NCBI GenBank assembly: GCA_019775845.1 | Contig: JADQAV010000028.1 | Coordinates: forward strand, 930,001 to 994,000 | Direction: 5' to 3' | From: Myrmaecium sp. VS I D KN 1 | Lineage: Eukaryota; Ascomycota; Dothideomycetes; Valsariales; Valsariaceae | Length of the DNA stretch: 64,000 nucleotides | Part shown: positions 36,309 to 49,624 of the stretch, piece by piece | Layout: each line of letters opens with the position of its first letter | Position numbering within the stretch: position 1 is the stretch's first letter | Translations under genes and position numbers: made by a program | Notes under the pieces: model-generated | Database searches by the model: none | The model's input: only the letters and a program-made list of their open reading frames with translations | What the model was told of the DNA's origin: nothing

Positions 36309-38472
36309 ATGGCGGGAAAGCGAGTTTTGGTCATTGCGGGATCGGACAGTTCGGGCGGAGCGTAAGGCTGGACGAGACTTGCCATACCCTTGCTGCCCTC
36401 ACGCGAAAGCTCATCTACTTTTCACCATCAGGGGCCTGGAGGCGGACCAGAAAGTCATTGCCGCACACGGATGCTACGCCATGACGGCAACGACTGCCTT
36501 GACCGCACAGAACACGACCGGCGTCTTCGGCATCCACGAGACGCCCTCGGAATTCGTCCGGAAGCAGATTGACGCCTGCTTAGACGACGTTGGAGCCGAT
36601 GTCGTTAAGACAGGTATGCATCCCTCTTCCCACCTCTCCAGCTGAGCCTGTCGCCAATACGCCAGGTAGGGATGCTTGCTTCCGACGGCACCGTACGGGT
36701 AGTTGCGGATGCCTTCCGGAGACATAACGTCCCGTTGACCGTGGTTGACCCAGTAAGACATCCGAATCCTTGAATTGCAACTCGCATTGACTAGGTCAGG
36801 TCATGGTGTCGACGAGCGGAGCACGTCTTCTCCCGGAGAAGGCCATCAAAAGTTTGATCGAAGTCCTTTTGCCTCTGACAACAGTGTTGACGCCCAATTT
36901 GCCCGAGGCCCAGCTTCTGCTGAAGGAGGCGGGAAGGCCTCACAACGAGCCTGAGACGGTTGATGACGTTATTGCCATGGCGCAGGCCGTGCAGGAGCTG
37001 GGTCCGAAATATGTGCTTCTCAAAGGAGGCCATCTCCCTCTAACGCCGGACCGAAAGGTCTCCAAGGACGAGACCCAAAACACCATTGTTTTGAATGTAC
37101 TTTATGGTAACGGAGAGGCGATCCTCATGGAATCACCCTATCTCCAGTCAAGAAACACACACGGGACCGGATGTTCCTTGGCTTGTATGTTTCCCAGAAA
37201 GCTACAGCGAAACCGATGCGTCGCTAATGTGATGTTTAGCTGCCATCGCCTCGAATTTGGCTTCAGGTAAGAATATCTTGCAGGCCGTGAAGCAAGGGAA
37301 CCGATACGTAGAGGCCGGAATCAAATGCAGCAGAGATCTCGGGGCGGGAAGTGGCCCAATAAACCATTTTCACTCAGTATACACTCTCCCTTTCCCACCG
37401 TGGGTCTCTTTTTCGCCGGATGCATTTTGGCCTTCTTTAGTAACAATATGTCCTAGTGGTGGTTTTATCGAATACCTACTCGAGCGGGAAGATGTGAAGG
37501 GGCCCTGGCTCCAGCATACAGAGCACGACTTTGTAAAACAGCTAGCTGCGGGAACATTGCCCCTCGAGCAATTCAAACAGTACCTCATCCAAGATTATCT
37601 TTTCCTTGTAAGCGTATAACCCAACCTAATTTGGTCCGGCTTCTGCTAAGATCCATACAGATCCAGTTTTCCCGCGCGAATGCGCTGGCCGCGTACAAGG
37701 CGAAAACTCTAGATGATATTAGCAGGGTAAGCCTCTACGTCACTGATGTGATGAACACCTCTGACTGACACTGCCAAGTCCGCGGCGAATGTTGCCCACA
37801 TTCAAGAGGAGGTGAAACTCCACTTGGCATACTGCAAAGAATTTGACATCACTTTGGAAGAGATCAATAAACATGATGAAGCGCCAGGTATTTTGTTTTC
37901 CCGCTGTGTGGCTAAGATGACAGGTTGTTGACAGAGTCCACAGCGTGTACCGCGTATACTAGGTACTATACAAAACAGGGCACTTAGCCAGGGCATTCCA
38001 TACTAACTCGAATCTCGCGTCCAGGTACGTCCTCGACATAGGACAATCCGAGGACTGGCTCGCTTTGCAGGTGGCCATGCTTCCCTGTTTGATAGGGTAC
38101 GGCTTGATTGCTCGGCGTCTATATGACGATCCACAAACCGTGCGAGAAGGGAACAGGTACTGGGCATGGATCGAGACATATGTCGGCGAAAATTACATGG
38201 AAGCCATAAATATCGGGAGGGGTGGGCACAATAACGACAATGCGTGTAGCATCAACTGACGAAGCAACAGATCTGGTGGAGAAGCATGCTGTCCGGCAGT
38301 CCTGCCATCGCATTGACGAGCTCGCGGCCATCTTCATTCATGCAACCAAGGTAAGCGCATTTGCCTACAGTACTCGGTGCCTACCCGGAACCCGCGCTGA
38401 TAGCTCTTCTCCTCTTTCCTTCAGATGGAGGCCGGTTTTTGGGACATGGGAATTGGAGGGGTACCTAAGTGA
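36309..38472 (+). CDS. THI20: Fused hydroxymethylpyrimidine (phosphate) kinase and thiaminase II, 513 aa
   Basis: Thi20 phosphorylates HMP to HMP-PP for thiamine synthesis; its C-terminal TENA/THI-4 domain hydrolyses thiamine breakdown products to recycle pyrimidine. Twelve exons: 36309-36361, 36432-36613, 36670-36752, 36800-37184, 37240-37399, 37457-37607, 37661-37726, 37779-37887, 37935-37962, 38025-38221, 38271-38350, 38425-38472. They sum to exactly 514 codons. The ribokinase-like domain (about 1-285) shows VLVIAGSDSSGGAGLEADQK, MTATTALTAQNT, VVDPVMVSTSG, LTPNLPEA, LLKGGH and the anion-hole HGTGCSLA near 227-234. The TENA domain (about 295-513) has GFIEYLLE, IQDYLFL, IQFSRANALA, the catalytic-type Cys in ACTAYTRY near 401, and the Glu in MEAGFWDMG near 500. 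Exon 9 is only 28 nt. Introns run 47-74 nt; the exon 8 acceptor is AAG. All key residues are present. Confidence 0.95.
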
Positions 38473-39259
38473 GTTATGCATGTGGATTTCGAAGGCACAG
38501 AAGCATTCTCCGCAGGCACGAAGCGCATCGGACTGTGACGCGAGGCTGCGAGACAGTCGAGGAGTGGATCTGAGGGGCCAGGGCCAGGGCCATCGTCACC
38601 CTGTGAACGAACGCTCTATGTAGAATGTATCACGAGAGATGGTAGGAGTAGAGAAGGAGCAAAAGGAAAGGCTGATGAGATTTGGATGGCTAGAAGCTTT
38701 TGCACCGGAGGTGACTTAAGCACTAAAAGTTATCTCATTCATACACCACTGCCACCGAAAAGAAAGAAAACCCTTCGTCAAAAGGTTCCCCTTAAGGAAG
38801 ATCTTCCATTCACTACCTGCTACCGGAATATTTAGCAAGATTCCCATTTTTTCTGCGATAAGTTTATCGTTAGGTCGCCACGGTTCAGGGTCGCCGGTCG
38901 GCAAGTGGCCCAGTGAGGTGCCTGGCCCCTGTAAGGCTGATAATTGCAGGGGCCGCTTGCCAAAGGAAGATTAGTGCCATTCTACGTTCGCCTCCTGCCT
39001 AAAACTTTTTGTCCTGCCCCGGCGAACGACTTCCCTTCCCTCCCTTGCCATCTTCTCTTCCTCCATCATCCACCTCTTCTCCCTCTTTGTCCAACTCCGT
39101 TTTCTCGTGCTTCTCCTTCGCGGCATCAGCTTGCGATTCTTGTTTGCACGAATTCCTTTCTCCCTCTTCGGTTTCCCTCGCACGACAGACGTGTGTTCCT
39201 CAGCAAGCTACAGCGCTTTCTCACGGTCGCTTCCGCACGCGTCTTCCTATTCTCCCAGC
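38473..39259. other. Intergenic between THI20 and DBP2
   Basis: This 787-nt tandem spacer holds a GC-rich hairpin (38900-38961) and, nearer DBP2, a C/T-rich leader-like stretch (about 39010-39255) of the sort found before highly expressed fungal genes. A 62-codon minus-strand frame at 38716-38904 is not supported. Confidence 0.5.
38900..38961 (+). other. Strong GC-rich inverted repeat, possible RNA hairpin
   Basis: The right arm CAGGGGCCGCTTGCC (38947-38961) pairs with two left segments: GGCCCCTG (38924-38931, perfect 8 bp, 15-nt loop) and GGCAAGTGGCC (38900-38910, one mismatch), leaving a 13-nt bulge. It lies 300 nt before the DBP2 ATG, and so could be in its promoter or leader. Confidence 0.55.
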
Positions 39260-41823
<2,564 letters not shown>

Positions 41824-44800
41824 GCGATGCGAGATTTTCGGGCTTCCCGCCTCATGATTCTGCGCCCATCTTCATCCAAATTCATTACGGACATGGTGTT
41901 GGCGTTATCGGCGTTCTAACTTAGACAAACCCTTTGGTTCATGTATTGAGGTTCTATGACGCGCCCACATGCGCACCAGGACTGCGTACTGCGCTACTTC
42001 AGCGTCTCAAAGAGCTGCCTGGCGAGGAAGGAAGCTGAAGGTCGTGCCCCGAGGCAGAAAAAACTGTTTCTTGCGGTCTTGATTTATCGGGTTTGTTGCT
42101 TCCCGGGGGTTTTACAGACCCTCTTGTACTTTGTTGTTATGACCTTTGTTAGTGATCACAGATAGATCGATAGTCTCTAGGTCGAAAAGTAAAACGTTTA
42201 GATGGTTCATTGGATTGGTTGCCGAGCATCCGGCAGAATGTGCGAGTGGAAGTGATCGCCTCTGAAGAATGATGGGGTCGATGTGCAATGTTAGGCACTG
42301 CAGTTGCGCCATGTATCTGAGCATTGACCGATACTAAGGTAGTATGAAGGAAGAGTGGTCCTGATCGGGCAGCTGATCGTGGGCGCGAAGATGGACTGAA
42401 CAGCCTCACAATCCTGCCTCGTCTTGCCTTGTCTTGCCCCGCCTGGTCCTGCCATGATCTGTCCGATCCTTCCCCTGTCCATGCCCATGCCCACCTATGT
42501 ATGCACGTATGCATGTCTGCATGTCTGCATGTATGTCTCCTTGACGAGACGAGATGAGACGAGGCGAGATGCCCACCACCGCCAGTTTACCTCACGTAAC
42601 CTACCTTCCCTGTACCATAGGTAGGCCCTCGCGATCTGCATCTAAGAGGGCTGGCCGGCAGGCAGGCATGGCACGTGAAAAAGCCGAGAGCTGAAGGATG
42701 GATGGATGGCTGGGGGGTTTAGGCCGAGGGTTCGGGGGTTGGGAATTGTGAATGGCAGGAATCCTGGACTGGAATGGAAGGAATTCGGGTGGTCGGTCCT
42801 ACTTTGAGCGATGGATTTGACCGAATGTGAAGGGAAGGGCCCCTCCCTGCCTTCCCCCAGCCCAACCCAACCACCTTTGTTCTTGCAGCAGCCAGCAGAC
42901 AGCAGCCAGCAGACAGCAGCCAGCAGCCCTGCCGTGTGTCCGCGTCCGCACCTAGTAGATAGATATGTACCTACCTCACTGCATTCTGGCTTTCTTTCTT
43001 TCTTTCTCAGCCGTGGGCTTTCACGGAGTGGTGCGTTTGCCATATCCGCCCTGCGCTTCCCCTGCGCGGGGGAGACGTTGACGTGATGGGTTTGGGGTAT
43101 TACCTCCCCACCTACGCGCGGTCGAAGCCGCCCATCTTTTGCTGCTACATACATCTGCTGGCAAGGCTGTGGGTGGACTTCATCAGTCAGCGTCAAGGCC
43201 GAGGGAAGTCGAAGTCGCTGCCGCCACGATGATTTCCAATCAAGTACCTCGTAGGTAGTCGTACCGGTCCATACATACTTACGAAGCACTCATCCTTCGA
43301 AGTGTCGGCGCGGAGACGATGCCCTTGTCCCTTGTCCCAGGTTTCATGTTCCCATGTTCCCATGTTCTCATGTTCATGCGCAGCCGTCATGCAAGGAATC
43401 AGACAGGCAGGCACCTCAAGGCAGGGCAGAACGTCTCGGAAAGGGGGCCAGACCCGGCGCACCGTGTCAGGCATTAAGGCAGGCAGGTCGGAAGGCAGGC
43501 ATTATCAGAACGGCCGTTTTCCCGGTTCGAGTTGCTCGCTCGTTCCCATACTTATATATAGATCGAGTAAAGGAAATGGCTTGCTTCAGTGAACACCAAC
43601 GGCCGATTAGCCAACTAATCATTGTTATCGTTACTGCCTAGGGAACGCATGCTCACCCTGGTGGATCGCGTTTGACATTGGTTGCAATATATAGCCCGGA
43701 GTGCTTTTTCGTTTCTTCATTCTCTTCCTGATGAGCTCATAAGTGGATGGCCGGGATACTGTAGGGCAGATTTCATAACCGGACGAGGCTGTCGGCACGG
43801 CTCCGGCTGACTAGCGCCTCCTTCTCTTCCTCCTTGCGGGATCGGTACTGTCTATAGGCCATTACCGGTATCAGGAGAAACTCAGCTGGCGTATACTACT
43901 TAAATGTATCATATAGTACTAGTAGTACTTATATACTGTAGGTAAGGTATCGACCTAAGTGAACGGTATAGCGGCAGCGCGGAAGGAAAGGAGCGTTAGA
44001 GAACTTCGATGCCGGTACGCGACTTCTTTTCACCCTTCCCCTTGAAACGACGTGGATTACCACGGCATGTTTTTTCTGTCGGTTCGACAACCCGTGTTTT
44101 GCGAACTATATATATATATACTATAAGTCGGATGCACACAGGAATCACATTATGCCAGGCTGTATAGTATGGATGTTCTCCGCACGTTTCGGACGCAAGG
44201 AATTTTTCATGTCTTGATTATTATCTTTTTTTTTATCTTTTTTCTCCCCGTTATATCATATCGGCTTTCCTTTGATGTCCCTGTATATGATCGGGCTGAT
44301 GATTCTTCTCTGTGCACGACAATACTGATGGTCGAATATCAAGATCTACTTATATATATGTTCTATTTCATTCTTATCTTACTCCGAAGATATCTCACAA
44401 ATCCAGCAGGGAGGGAGTGATGGAGGAAGGCAAAGAGGGACTAGGGTTGATTGATGTATGTTGGTAGGTCTGTCGTCCGGAGCGTCGGCTACTGCTGTCC
44501 TACACCGCGACGGACGGTTATCATCACACGATGTTTGGAATCGCATATTCTCGCGACGAGGACTTGTTGGGTGATACGTGTTGGAAGGCGGAAATCATGC
44601 GCGCGAGCGTAGGAGCACCTTACCGACGCGTCACTACCATCTTACCTACTGTTTCTTGCGGGTTTCAGACTCGGTTTGGATATGAATTAAGCGAGCGCAG
44701 AGGAGACTTTTTTTTCCGAAGCGGGATAGTTGTAACATTTACTTGTGGATGCCTGTAGTGGTGAGGGTGTAATTGGGAGGATTGAAGGGAAAGTCGCGCT
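41824..44800. other. Gene-poor stretch, first part
   Basis: About 3 kb downstream of DBP2 shows no family-supported reading frame. It contains a 14-bp tandem repeat (42886-42928), several TACCTA/TAGGTA motifs (42610-42625, 42961-42976, 43245-43265, 43900-43950), short TA runs (near 44110) and AT-richer segments after 43550. Open frames on either strand are short and of low complexity. Confidence 0.5.
42886..42928 (+). repeat. Three copies of a 14-bp unit (CAGCAGCCAGCAGA)
   Basis: This short minisatellite of nearly identical head-to-tail units lies in the gene-poor stretch. Confidence 0.85.
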
Positions 44801-46545
44801 TGGTGCTTTCCTCTTTTCCACTTCTTTTTCCTCTTTGCTTGTTCTTCTTCTCGCCTGCCTTTTCCCCCTCTCTTTCTATCTATCTTTCGTCCTCTGTGTG
44901 ATACAAATAATGAAGAGGTACTAGGTAGCAGTGGTTGTTGGAGAAGGCGGACAGTGCACTGTTCTCTGGCATGTTATCAACGGCACTTACTCATAGCGGA
45001 AGAACGCACGGGGCGCTTAGTGTTTAGTGGTGGTCGGCGACAACGACAGCCGCGCAGGGGTCGTGCAGTGTCAGGTTGTTCCCCATCAGGTGCCCAGCCA
45101 GTTTCCGGCAGTTGGCCGAAGAAAAGGCGGGGACCGTCGAGCCAGCAGCAGCAGCCGCCGCTGCCAGCAGCTGCACCGTGTGCTGTGCGTGTGTGTCCGT
45201 GAGCCGGACCTAGGGAGGAGTCGGTGAGCGCGAAGGAGGGGTGGTCGGGTGGTCGAGGCGAGAGAGGGGGAAAGAGAGAGGGAGAGAGAAAGAGAGAAAG
45301 GTGAGTGAGACCGAAGCCTTCGCCGTTCATTATCGCGCTGCTCTAGGCATTGTCTCGGGTTGGTGAGACCGAAGAGATTCATGATCCGAGGAGGGCCGGC
45401 CATGTGGATGAAGGTACGGAAGAGGCCGGGGGCGACGTCGTCACGAAGATGAGAGAGAGATGGAGAGAGAGAGAGGGCGTGAGAGGAACACGGGGAACGG
45501 TGACCGTTTTGAACCGCATCAGCTCAGCAATCATCATCAGCATCAGCATCAGCATCAGCATCAGCATCAGCATCAGCACCGCGCATATCAGCATCGCCAT
45601 CCGCCATCCGCCATCCGCCATCAGCGTCATTCATCAATCACTGCCAGCGAATCCACGGTGGCTCTGTCGCAGACCTGTGAACATGCCGTGCTTCGATGAT
45701 TAATGCTATCGTATATTTCCCCCCCTCCCTTCCTTCTCATCTCGTCCGATGTCGTCGTGTGAGGGTGTTTGATGAGATGGATGTACATAGGTAGGTCGCT
45801 TGTATAGGCGAGGCGTTTGGGGTTTGATGTCGCCGGTACCTGGGTGGGTACATCCCCCGGCAGTCTTCAAGTGACATGGCAAGCGCGCATCGTATTGCGT
45901 GTATGTCGTATGTGTCGTATGTGCCATATGTATGCCTGTGCCGAAAGAAGGATGATGTAGCTAGCTACAAACGTGGACCGTTTGCATCTCGACGTAGTAC
46001 CTTGTCCGTACTCTCTGGAGGAGGAGAAGATGGAGGTTTGTAGGTACTATGTCGGCACGAACAGCACCGTACCTGTACCCTACTAGGTACCCTCCGGAGA
46101 TCTGAGACTTGCGCCTTTGCGCCATCATCCGGTTCTGCGTGGCCAGACAAATCAACCACGCAATGCACAAACCATCGAGGAACTGAGAACCTGCATGCAC
46201 TTGGCGCCCGCCTTCATCTCGTAAGGTACGGTATGCCCATACCCTCTACACCCTCAACCAACCCTCGTCTCACGCGCACGACCTCACTCGTCATTCTGTC
46301 CCCCCGGCTCTGGAACCTGGACGCGTCCACTCTCGCCTCCCATCCGATCCTCCGAGCAGGGGCTTGAACGCCCACGATCAAGAGGGTGAAGGGAAAGAAA
46401 GGCGACCGGAAAGCAGGAAAAGAGAAACAAAGAAAAGTTTTTCCTTTCTTCTTTTGAAAGGACGGAAACGGTACATGTTGCTCTGTCTCTATCGATAACG
46501 ACAACGCGACCGGACGTAATGTACTACTAGTACTTTGTATGTGGT
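44801..46545. other. Gene-poor stretch, middle part with purine and hexamer repeats
   Basis: The block holds a purine-rich GAGA region (about 45250-45300 and 45450-45480), a perfect hexamer array, a run of CATCCGC units, and TACCTA motifs at 45785-45800 and 46040-46095. No coding signal is convincing. Confidence 0.5.
45535..45577 (+). repeat. (CATCAG)n hexanucleotide array, about 7 copies
   Basis: A perfect hexamer repeat is followed by a degenerate (CCATCCG)n run to about 45625. In frame it would read as alternating His-Gln or Ile-Ser, but no gene surrounds it. Confidence 0.95.
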
Positions 46546-46960
46546 ATGGATGTCGATACCCTCCTCACGGTGACACTGCGGAACGAGAGCTGGGGAAAAT
46601 TTTGCTGCTTCACGCCCACCGCCATTCGCCGTCGCACTGGTGCCCGCCCGCCGCGTGCAGGAAGTGTTACCTGCCGACAGTTCCCTCCCACCCCCGAAGT
46701 CCCTCCCTCCTTTCCCTCCCCGCCGCCGCCGCCGCCGCCATCGCCGCCATCCCACCCACCCCCCCGGCCACCTGACGTTACCTCGCCCATCTCACATTTT
46801 TTTTTTGTTTTTTCCCTCCCTCCCGGGGCGGTCCCTTTCCTGCTTTGGGCCTCGCTCGATCACCCGCGCACCACACAGCTGCTAGGTTCTCAGCCTCATC
46901 CCCGAGGCCGGGCTCTCTTTCTTGCGTGCACACCTTGCAGCTTGCAGTGCATTTGCAGTG

Positions 46961-46995
46961 CTTGCACCTTGCACCTTGCACCTTGCACCTTGCAC
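46961..46995 (+). repeat. Five perfect copies of a 7-bp unit (CTTGCAC)
   Basis: Five identical head-to-tail heptamers are followed by degenerate CTTGCTC and CTTTGCAC copies to about 47070. Confidence 0.95.
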
Positions 46996-47481
46996 GCATC
47001 TTGCTCCTTGCTCCTTGCTCCCTGGCACCTTTGCACCTTTGACTCCTTGCACCTCGTTGCACCTTTGCACCCGGCCCCAATTCCGCCCATCTCACCCATC
47101 TCACCCATCTCACTCACCCTGTCCATTCCACCTTGCCTTTCGCGCCCAAGTCCATCCAAACAAGCCTTTTGCTACCCTTTAGCCCTTCTGCACGCCCGCG
47201 TTCCTTGCGCGCACGCTTGACTTACTCGAGCAGCGCAAGCGAGAGCGAAACCGACGGCCGACGGCGACCCTTGGACGGTGACGGCAACCGGCAACGGACG
47301 GGCGTTGCTTGAACTTCCCACCTTCCCACCCCCTCGCGTCCGCCCCTTCCTCTCTCATCCGTTCCCCCTTCGCCCCTACCCTAAGCTAAAGTAGCGACGA
47401 CTGTCGCCAATCTGCCGCCGCCCAACAAGTGTGAACTCCACCATCGACGCTTGCCCGTGAACGTCGCGGCCCACCGCAGAC

Positions 47482-47509
47482 GACCACCACCACCACCACC
47501 ACCACCACA
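47482..47509 (+). repeat. (CAC)n trinucleotide run
   Basis: Nine uninterrupted CAC/ACC units lie in the C-biased region upstream of CON7. Confidence 0.9.
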
Positions 47510-47791
47510 TCCACCATCCACCGCCGCCGCCCTCGGGCCCCCCCCAACCTATCCACCGTCCAGATCGCCGCGTGTGCGTGCTACACGTGCTACCCGCCGC
47601 CCGCACGCTCTCTTCCCTGCGCGAGCGTCCGCCGACGACCCGTCCGCCAGCACCAAGGCAGGACCGCTCCCGCCGACCACGGGAAACCGAACAACACCAG
47701 CGCCAGCGGACGCGACCGGGGAACCCTGATCCGCCGCAAACGAGCACAAACTGGCCGCCGCCTGCCCGGTGTGCTAGAGGGAACAGCAGTT

Positions 47792-47823
47792 AGCAGCGGC
47801 AGCGGCAGCGGCAGCGGCAGCGG
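47792..47823 (+). repeat. (GGCAGC)n hexamer run
   Basis: Five tandem hexamers lie upstream of CON7; further scattered AGCAG units follow to 47890. Confidence 0.9.
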
Positions 47824-49624
47824 TTTTAAAGCAAAGCAGTAGCAGGGCAGTCGCAGCAATACCGGTAGCAGTGCAGCAGCACAATAGCAGCGGCGGGAGT
47901 GGCTATCGCAACGTCGCCTAGACGGGGAGGAGGCCATTCTGTGGGAACCACCTCACCTCCTCGCAACGACCGCGACCGTGACCGCGACCCGCGACCGCGA
48001 CTTGTAACCGCAACCGCAACCGCAACCGCAACCCCAAACCTCTGCCCACACCCCGACATCGCCACGGACAAAGAAAATCACTCCTCCCACTCCTTTCACT
48101 ACCTACTCCCCCCATTTCTCCCACAACCACCACCGCCGCCATCATCGGCAGCAGCAGCACAAGCACGAGCACAAGCACGAGCACGGATCGGCCCAGAAGG
48201 CAGCTGGCAGACAACGAGCAACCCACATCCGCCAGCGTGATCGGATCGGTCTTGCCCCTTGCGGAAAGTCGGCGCTCCCGGCTCTCGTCAGTCCCTCCCA
48301 GCGCATGCGAGGGATTACCTGTACAAAACACAAACCGACACCTGGATCGCCGTGGGGTCGGAGCCAGTGGGCGGGTGCGGAAATAAAATACGGCCCCGTC
48401 GCCCGGGACCAATCCAGGACCGGCGAGGGCGACCATCCGTGGAGCGAGAGAAACCTTATTCTCGCAAAAACCTCGCCCGCAACCACGACACGCCTGGACA
48501 TTCCCGACAACGGACCGACTCGAGCGCTCGTTTGGACTACCTTACGGCATTCGCCCCCCCACACCCCCCCCTCCCTCTCGCTCTACCCTCACCCCCACTG
48601 CTCACACTAGGTGGGTGCTCACGACCCATCGCCGGTTGTGAACCAACTACCGTGCTCGTCGGAGCAGCAGGAGTCACTCCTAGTACCTAGGTACCTCGTT
48701 ACCTACTCCTACTGTACTGACACGGCCACGGTCGCGGTCACGGCCACGGCCACGGCTCCCATCAACCGACTAACCAATCAACCATTCCAAACAGCCAGCC
48801 AACCAGCCGGCCATCCAACCAACCAACGTGAACCTTCGGCCGTGCAGCCTGGGTGGTAAGGAGAAAGCCAGCGGCCGCCCCAGCCCGCCTGATTATCCAG
48901 GCCGTGCGCCAAAAACCTTGCACCTTGCCTGTTCCGCCGGCTTCCACTGCCTCCACCGTCCCTTACCAAACCCATCCCGGCCCTAGCCCCCTTTCCCCCG
49001 GCGTCCCAACTCCCAAGGACCTGAGTTTTCAATTTCCATCAGCGCGGCTCGGCTGAACCGATCGTCGAGCCTCCACCGCATTACCTCACTGCACCGCGCA
49101 CCTGCGCAGGCCAAGCCTCCCCTCGACTCGTTATTCCCCGTGCCATTGGTGCCACACCATCCCTCGGTGCACGCTCCAGTGATTTCCTCTCGTGCCCTTT
49201 AACCTCGTCGCCGCTAGCCTTCCTCAGCTACCTTTCTCTCTTCACACTTTTCCCGCAACAGCATCCTGTGCGCCTTCCGCGTCGCACATCACACCAGTGC
49301 AGAGCCCGTCGGCGGGATTTGGCGAGTCAGCAGAACGAGGAACCCAACCAGTCCAGTCGACCGTGCGTGCTCTCGACGGCGTCAATCTACCGAACGCTTA
49401 GTCCCCTCCCACTTCAAGTAAGATTGAGGAGTCCGCTGCACATCATCCGCGTCCTAGCCCGCGCTATCTCGCTGTCAACAAATCTCCCACCTCTGGTTAA
49501 ACTCTTGGACCCAACACCGGACGCCTGTACCTTGACCGCGGTCCGTAGTCTCGTCGCTCGTGCCTGCGACCTAACACCAACGACACGACGAACCATCCTC
49601 CCGACGTAGTCAGTTACTGGTGAC

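Larger units (their letters stand above)
46546..49624 (+). other. C-biased region directly upstream of CON7, likely long leader or regulatory transcript
   Basis: For about 3 kb the plus strand is strikingly rich in C over G (runs such as CCTCCCTCCC, CACCACCACC, AACCGCAACC), ending at the CON7 ATG. It contains many short tandem repeats: CTTGCAC x5 (46961-46995), (CAC)n (47482-47509), (GGCAGC)n (47792-47823) and (CCGCAA)n (48007-48030), plus the palindrome GTACCTAGGTAC at 48683-48694. Frames here are low-complexity and none matches a family. Such skew fits a transcribed, C/T-rich 5' leader of a developmental regulator, possibly with upstream ORFs and spliced introns, but transcription is inferred. 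Confidence 0.45.

Noticed and set aside
38716-38904. 62-codon minus-strand frame between THI20 and DBP2
   Set aside because: Short, with no homologous pattern and no clear promoter or splice context.
38900-38961. Thiamine (TPP) riboswitch near THI20
   Set aside because: The segment GATAATTGCAGGG loosely recalls part of the TPP aptamer, but the CUGAGA element and the expected helices are absent and it lies downstream of THI20.
42642-43289. 215-codon minus-strand frame in the gene-poor stretch
   Set aside because: The translation is low in recognisable structure, spans simple repeats, and lacks any family resemblance.
45535-45625. Possible CRISPR-like or satellite array
   Set aside because: It is a simple hexamer microsatellite with no spacers, and the organism is a eukaryote.
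46350-46440. tRNA-like B box on the minus strand (GTTCAAGCC)
   Set aside because: No A box at the right distance and no cloverleaf could be drawn.
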